Shown here: one piece after another, positions 62,428-64,000 of the stretch | Position numbering within the stretch: the first letter of the stretch is position 1 | Layout of the letters: each line of letters begins with the position of its first letter | DNA from: Sulfopaludibacter sp963835555 | GTDB lineage: Bacteria; Acidobacteriota; Terriglobia; Bryobacterales; Bryobacteraceae | NCBI GenBank assembly: GCA_963835555.1 | Contig: CAWIGC010000026.1 | Coordinates: 1-64,000 of the forward strand | Reading direction: 5' to 3' | Length of the DNA: 64,000 nt | Translations under genes and position numbers: made by a program | The notes under the pieces: generated by a model | What the model was told of the DNA's origin: nothing | The model's database searches: none | The model's input: only the letters and a program-made list of their open reading frames with translations

Positions 62428-62594
62428 TCGAGGCTGGCCAGCAACCGGTCGGCCGCGTCAGCGATCTCTAAATCGTCCAGAGGGCCGGAGTCAAACGGCA
62501 CTGCTCGTCGCAAAAACTCAACAGTGAAGGCCCTCTTTTCGTCCTCTGGCAAGGCCTCGAAAGCATCGAGAAGCTGGGCTGTCTGGCGACTCAT
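62424..62594 (-). CDS. Small antitoxin of the MazF-type pair
   Basis: 56 residues from ATG 62594, found only by reading the frame by hand. The protein reads MSRQTAQLLDAFEALPEDEK, then RAFTVEFLRRAVPFDSG and ends ADAADRLLASLE. It is acidic, helical and ends at the overlapped ATGA where the toxin begins. It lacks the AbrB/MazE fold or any clear helix-turn-helix, so it is an unusual or uncharacterised MazF antitoxin. The pair probably regulates itself, but no operator was found. Confidence 0.75.
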   Translation of the reverse strand: MSRQTAQLLDAFEALPEDEKRAFTVEFLRRAVPFDSGPLDDLEIADAADRLLASLE

Positions 62595-62672
62595 ATTCTT
62601 AGGCTACCCATTTCCTGGCTTCTCGGCAAGGCAGCAGCCCGACAATCCCTTTCGCGATATTGGTGAGATCCG

Positions 62673-64000
62673 CTATGCTTCCGCCCAGTTCCTCCGCCCG
62701 ATGATCGTCGGCGGTTCGTGGCTGTTACCGCGGGCCAGCCGCCGGTCCTCCGCAGGCTGGTCCACCAGAGCACCGGGCCCAGCATCCGGCTGGCGGCCGC
62801 GGCGACAAATCCGAATTCCTGCTCGATCTCTTTGCGCAGCGCCCGGATCTGCGGCGCCACCGAGCGGTTGGCGTTCTTGAGCCGGTGCTCCATGGCCCAG
62901 AGCGACGCCGGCGTAGGCGTGCCGCAGCATCCTGGTCTCGCCGCTGAAAGCGCTCGCGCACGCGCAGGTCGGGATGGTCCTTGTACCGCATCCATCCCTG
63001 GAAGGTCGTGCGGCAGATGCGGAACAGGCTCGGGCCGTTGCGCTCGAAGTCCCACCGGAAAGCCGAGTCCAGGAACTGCTTGGACTCCTCGCGCGAAATC
63101 GCCGCATGCTGGAAATTGAACCGGTCCTGCCCGTGGATGTCCGCCAGGTCGACGTCCTCGAGCAGCCTGCCCTGGTCCTCCATCTCGCGGTACAGCGGCG
63201 TGCCCGGAACCGGCGTGTAGAGCATGAACTGGTGGAGGTCGGTCTCATGCGCCACGGCGCGCTCGATCTCTTCACCGATGTTCTCCGGCGTGTGATGTTC
63301 CAGCCCCAGAATCGTGGACCCCAGAAGCACAATGCCGTGCTCGCGCAACTCGCGAGTCAGCTGCAGCGTATCGGCGCCCTCCAGTTTGGCGTACCCGGAT
63401 TGCGCCGATTCCAGCCCCAGCCAGATGGAGGAAATGCCCAGCTCCACCAGTTCCTCATAGCTGTATTTCCGGATGGCGTTGCCGAAGAAAAAATGTTGAA
63501 AGCCCAGCTCTTGCCGGCCGCCTTCATACGCGCAAGCAGGTCCATGGCACGCTGCCGCTGGAGCAGGAAGTTCTCGTCCATGATGAAGAACGATTTCACC
63601 TTGCGGGTGATTTCCGCTTCCTCCATCAGCCGGAACAGTTCCTCGCCGGTGGAGTAGAGGTTGAGAATTTTCCCCTTGCCGCCGAAGAAGGCCGACGTGG
63701 TGCAGAAGTTGCAGCCCATCGGGCATCCCATGGAAGCGATGATGGTGGCGGACGTGTCCGCCTTGTCGGGAATCTTCACCCCCATGACCCGCAGGTCGAA
63801 GCCGGACGAAAGGGCCGGATGGCGGATCGGGGCCGCCGCGTCTTCGCCCAGGTACTCGCGCATCCACGCGATGCCGTCGCCCTTCACGATGTGGTCGGCG
63901 TCCAGAATATGCTCGACTCCGGGAATCGCCGCCACGTGCCCGCCCACCACGATGGTGGAGTGGGGCGAGAGTTCCCGGACCATGCGGCACATCTCGCGCG
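62673..64000 (-). pseudogene. B12-binding-type radical SAM protein, frameshifted and cut by window end
   Basis: The gene enters from beyond the window end. Its N-terminal visible part has a B12-binding-like segment (STIVVGGHVAAIPGVEHILD, then HIVKGDGIAWM), and the radical SAM motif is MGCPMGCNFCTTSAFFGGKG (CxxxCxxC). SSIWLGLESAQSGYAKLEGA and LGSTILGLEHHTPENI follow, as in BchE-like enzymes. A lost T in a T run near 63505 puts the FFFGNAIRKYSYEELVELG part in another frame. Two insertions near 62950 and 62895 separate SGETRMLRHAYAGVAL and WAMEHRLKNANRSVAPQIRA. The C-terminal end near 62673 is uncertain. Substrate unknown. Confidence 0.75.

Overview
The window reads as a chromosomal segment of an Acidobacteriota bacterium, most probably of the Solibacter/Bryobacter lineage. 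The reasons are high GC, a PadR regulator paired with an acidobacterial-type orphan MacB/FtsX permease (26900-29847), a secreted protein with the Solibacter-type C-terminal domain known as TIGR03437 (29917-31911), and the general gene set. No CRISPR array, insertion sequence, integrase or phage gene was found. Genus-level identity is inference.

Layout: 1-300 holds the 3' end of 23S rRNA and a complete 5S rRNA with terminator, followed by a glycine-rich RRM protein. 1024-7683 is a core information-processing block: rpoD and dnaG (minus), a small membrane protein and tatA (plus), HU, a short RecA paralogue and recA (minus). 7763-10564 holds a secreted protein, a radical SAM enzyme with a small partner gene, and an ECF-type sigma factor. 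11327-13628 is an OmpR/CusS-like two-component system. 14417-15026 is a higBA toxin-antitoxin operon with a visible operator. Two MFS transporters, a TPR protein, a broken membrane protein, aqpZ and a repeat protein follow. 21313-24096 is the lutABC lactate-utilisation operon. 24727-31911 is the secreted hydrolase / PadR-permease / TIGR03437 region. 31951-41240 holds an Ycf46-like AAA ATPase, an M50 protease, a GNAT enzyme, a LysR regulator, a TIR protein overlapping an O-methyltransferase, an Nramp transporter, an amidohydrolase and a YeiH-type carrier. tRNA-Thr(TGT) is at 41381. 41500-44596 is an accessory stretch of genes I do not recognise, including two paralogues on opposite strands. 44645-48846 is amtB-glnB-glnD (nitrogen sensing). 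Then come a short promoter/small-ORF/hairpin unit, a VOC protein, a SET-domain protein, an M28 peptidase, a TPR protein, UPF0182, ppdK, glyQS, recO, a MazF-type toxin-antitoxin pair with a 56-residue antitoxin, and a B12-type radical SAM gene cut by the window end.

The most striking global property is that eight otherwise well conserved genes (including glnB, aqpZ and an M28 peptidase) are each broken by single-base indels, nearly all +1 insertions. This looks more like sequence error than decay, because repairing one base in glnB restores exactly the canonical 112 residues. A second recurring property is -10 elements placed 7-9 nt before start codons, often with an extended TGATA-type motif, suggesting frequent leaderless or near-leaderless transcription.

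The best candidates for undescribed biology are the radical SAM + small protein pair (8396-9724), the TIR protein with a degenerate STAND-like domain (35724-36821), the divergent-loop RecA paralogue next to recA, and the paralogue island at 42786-44596.
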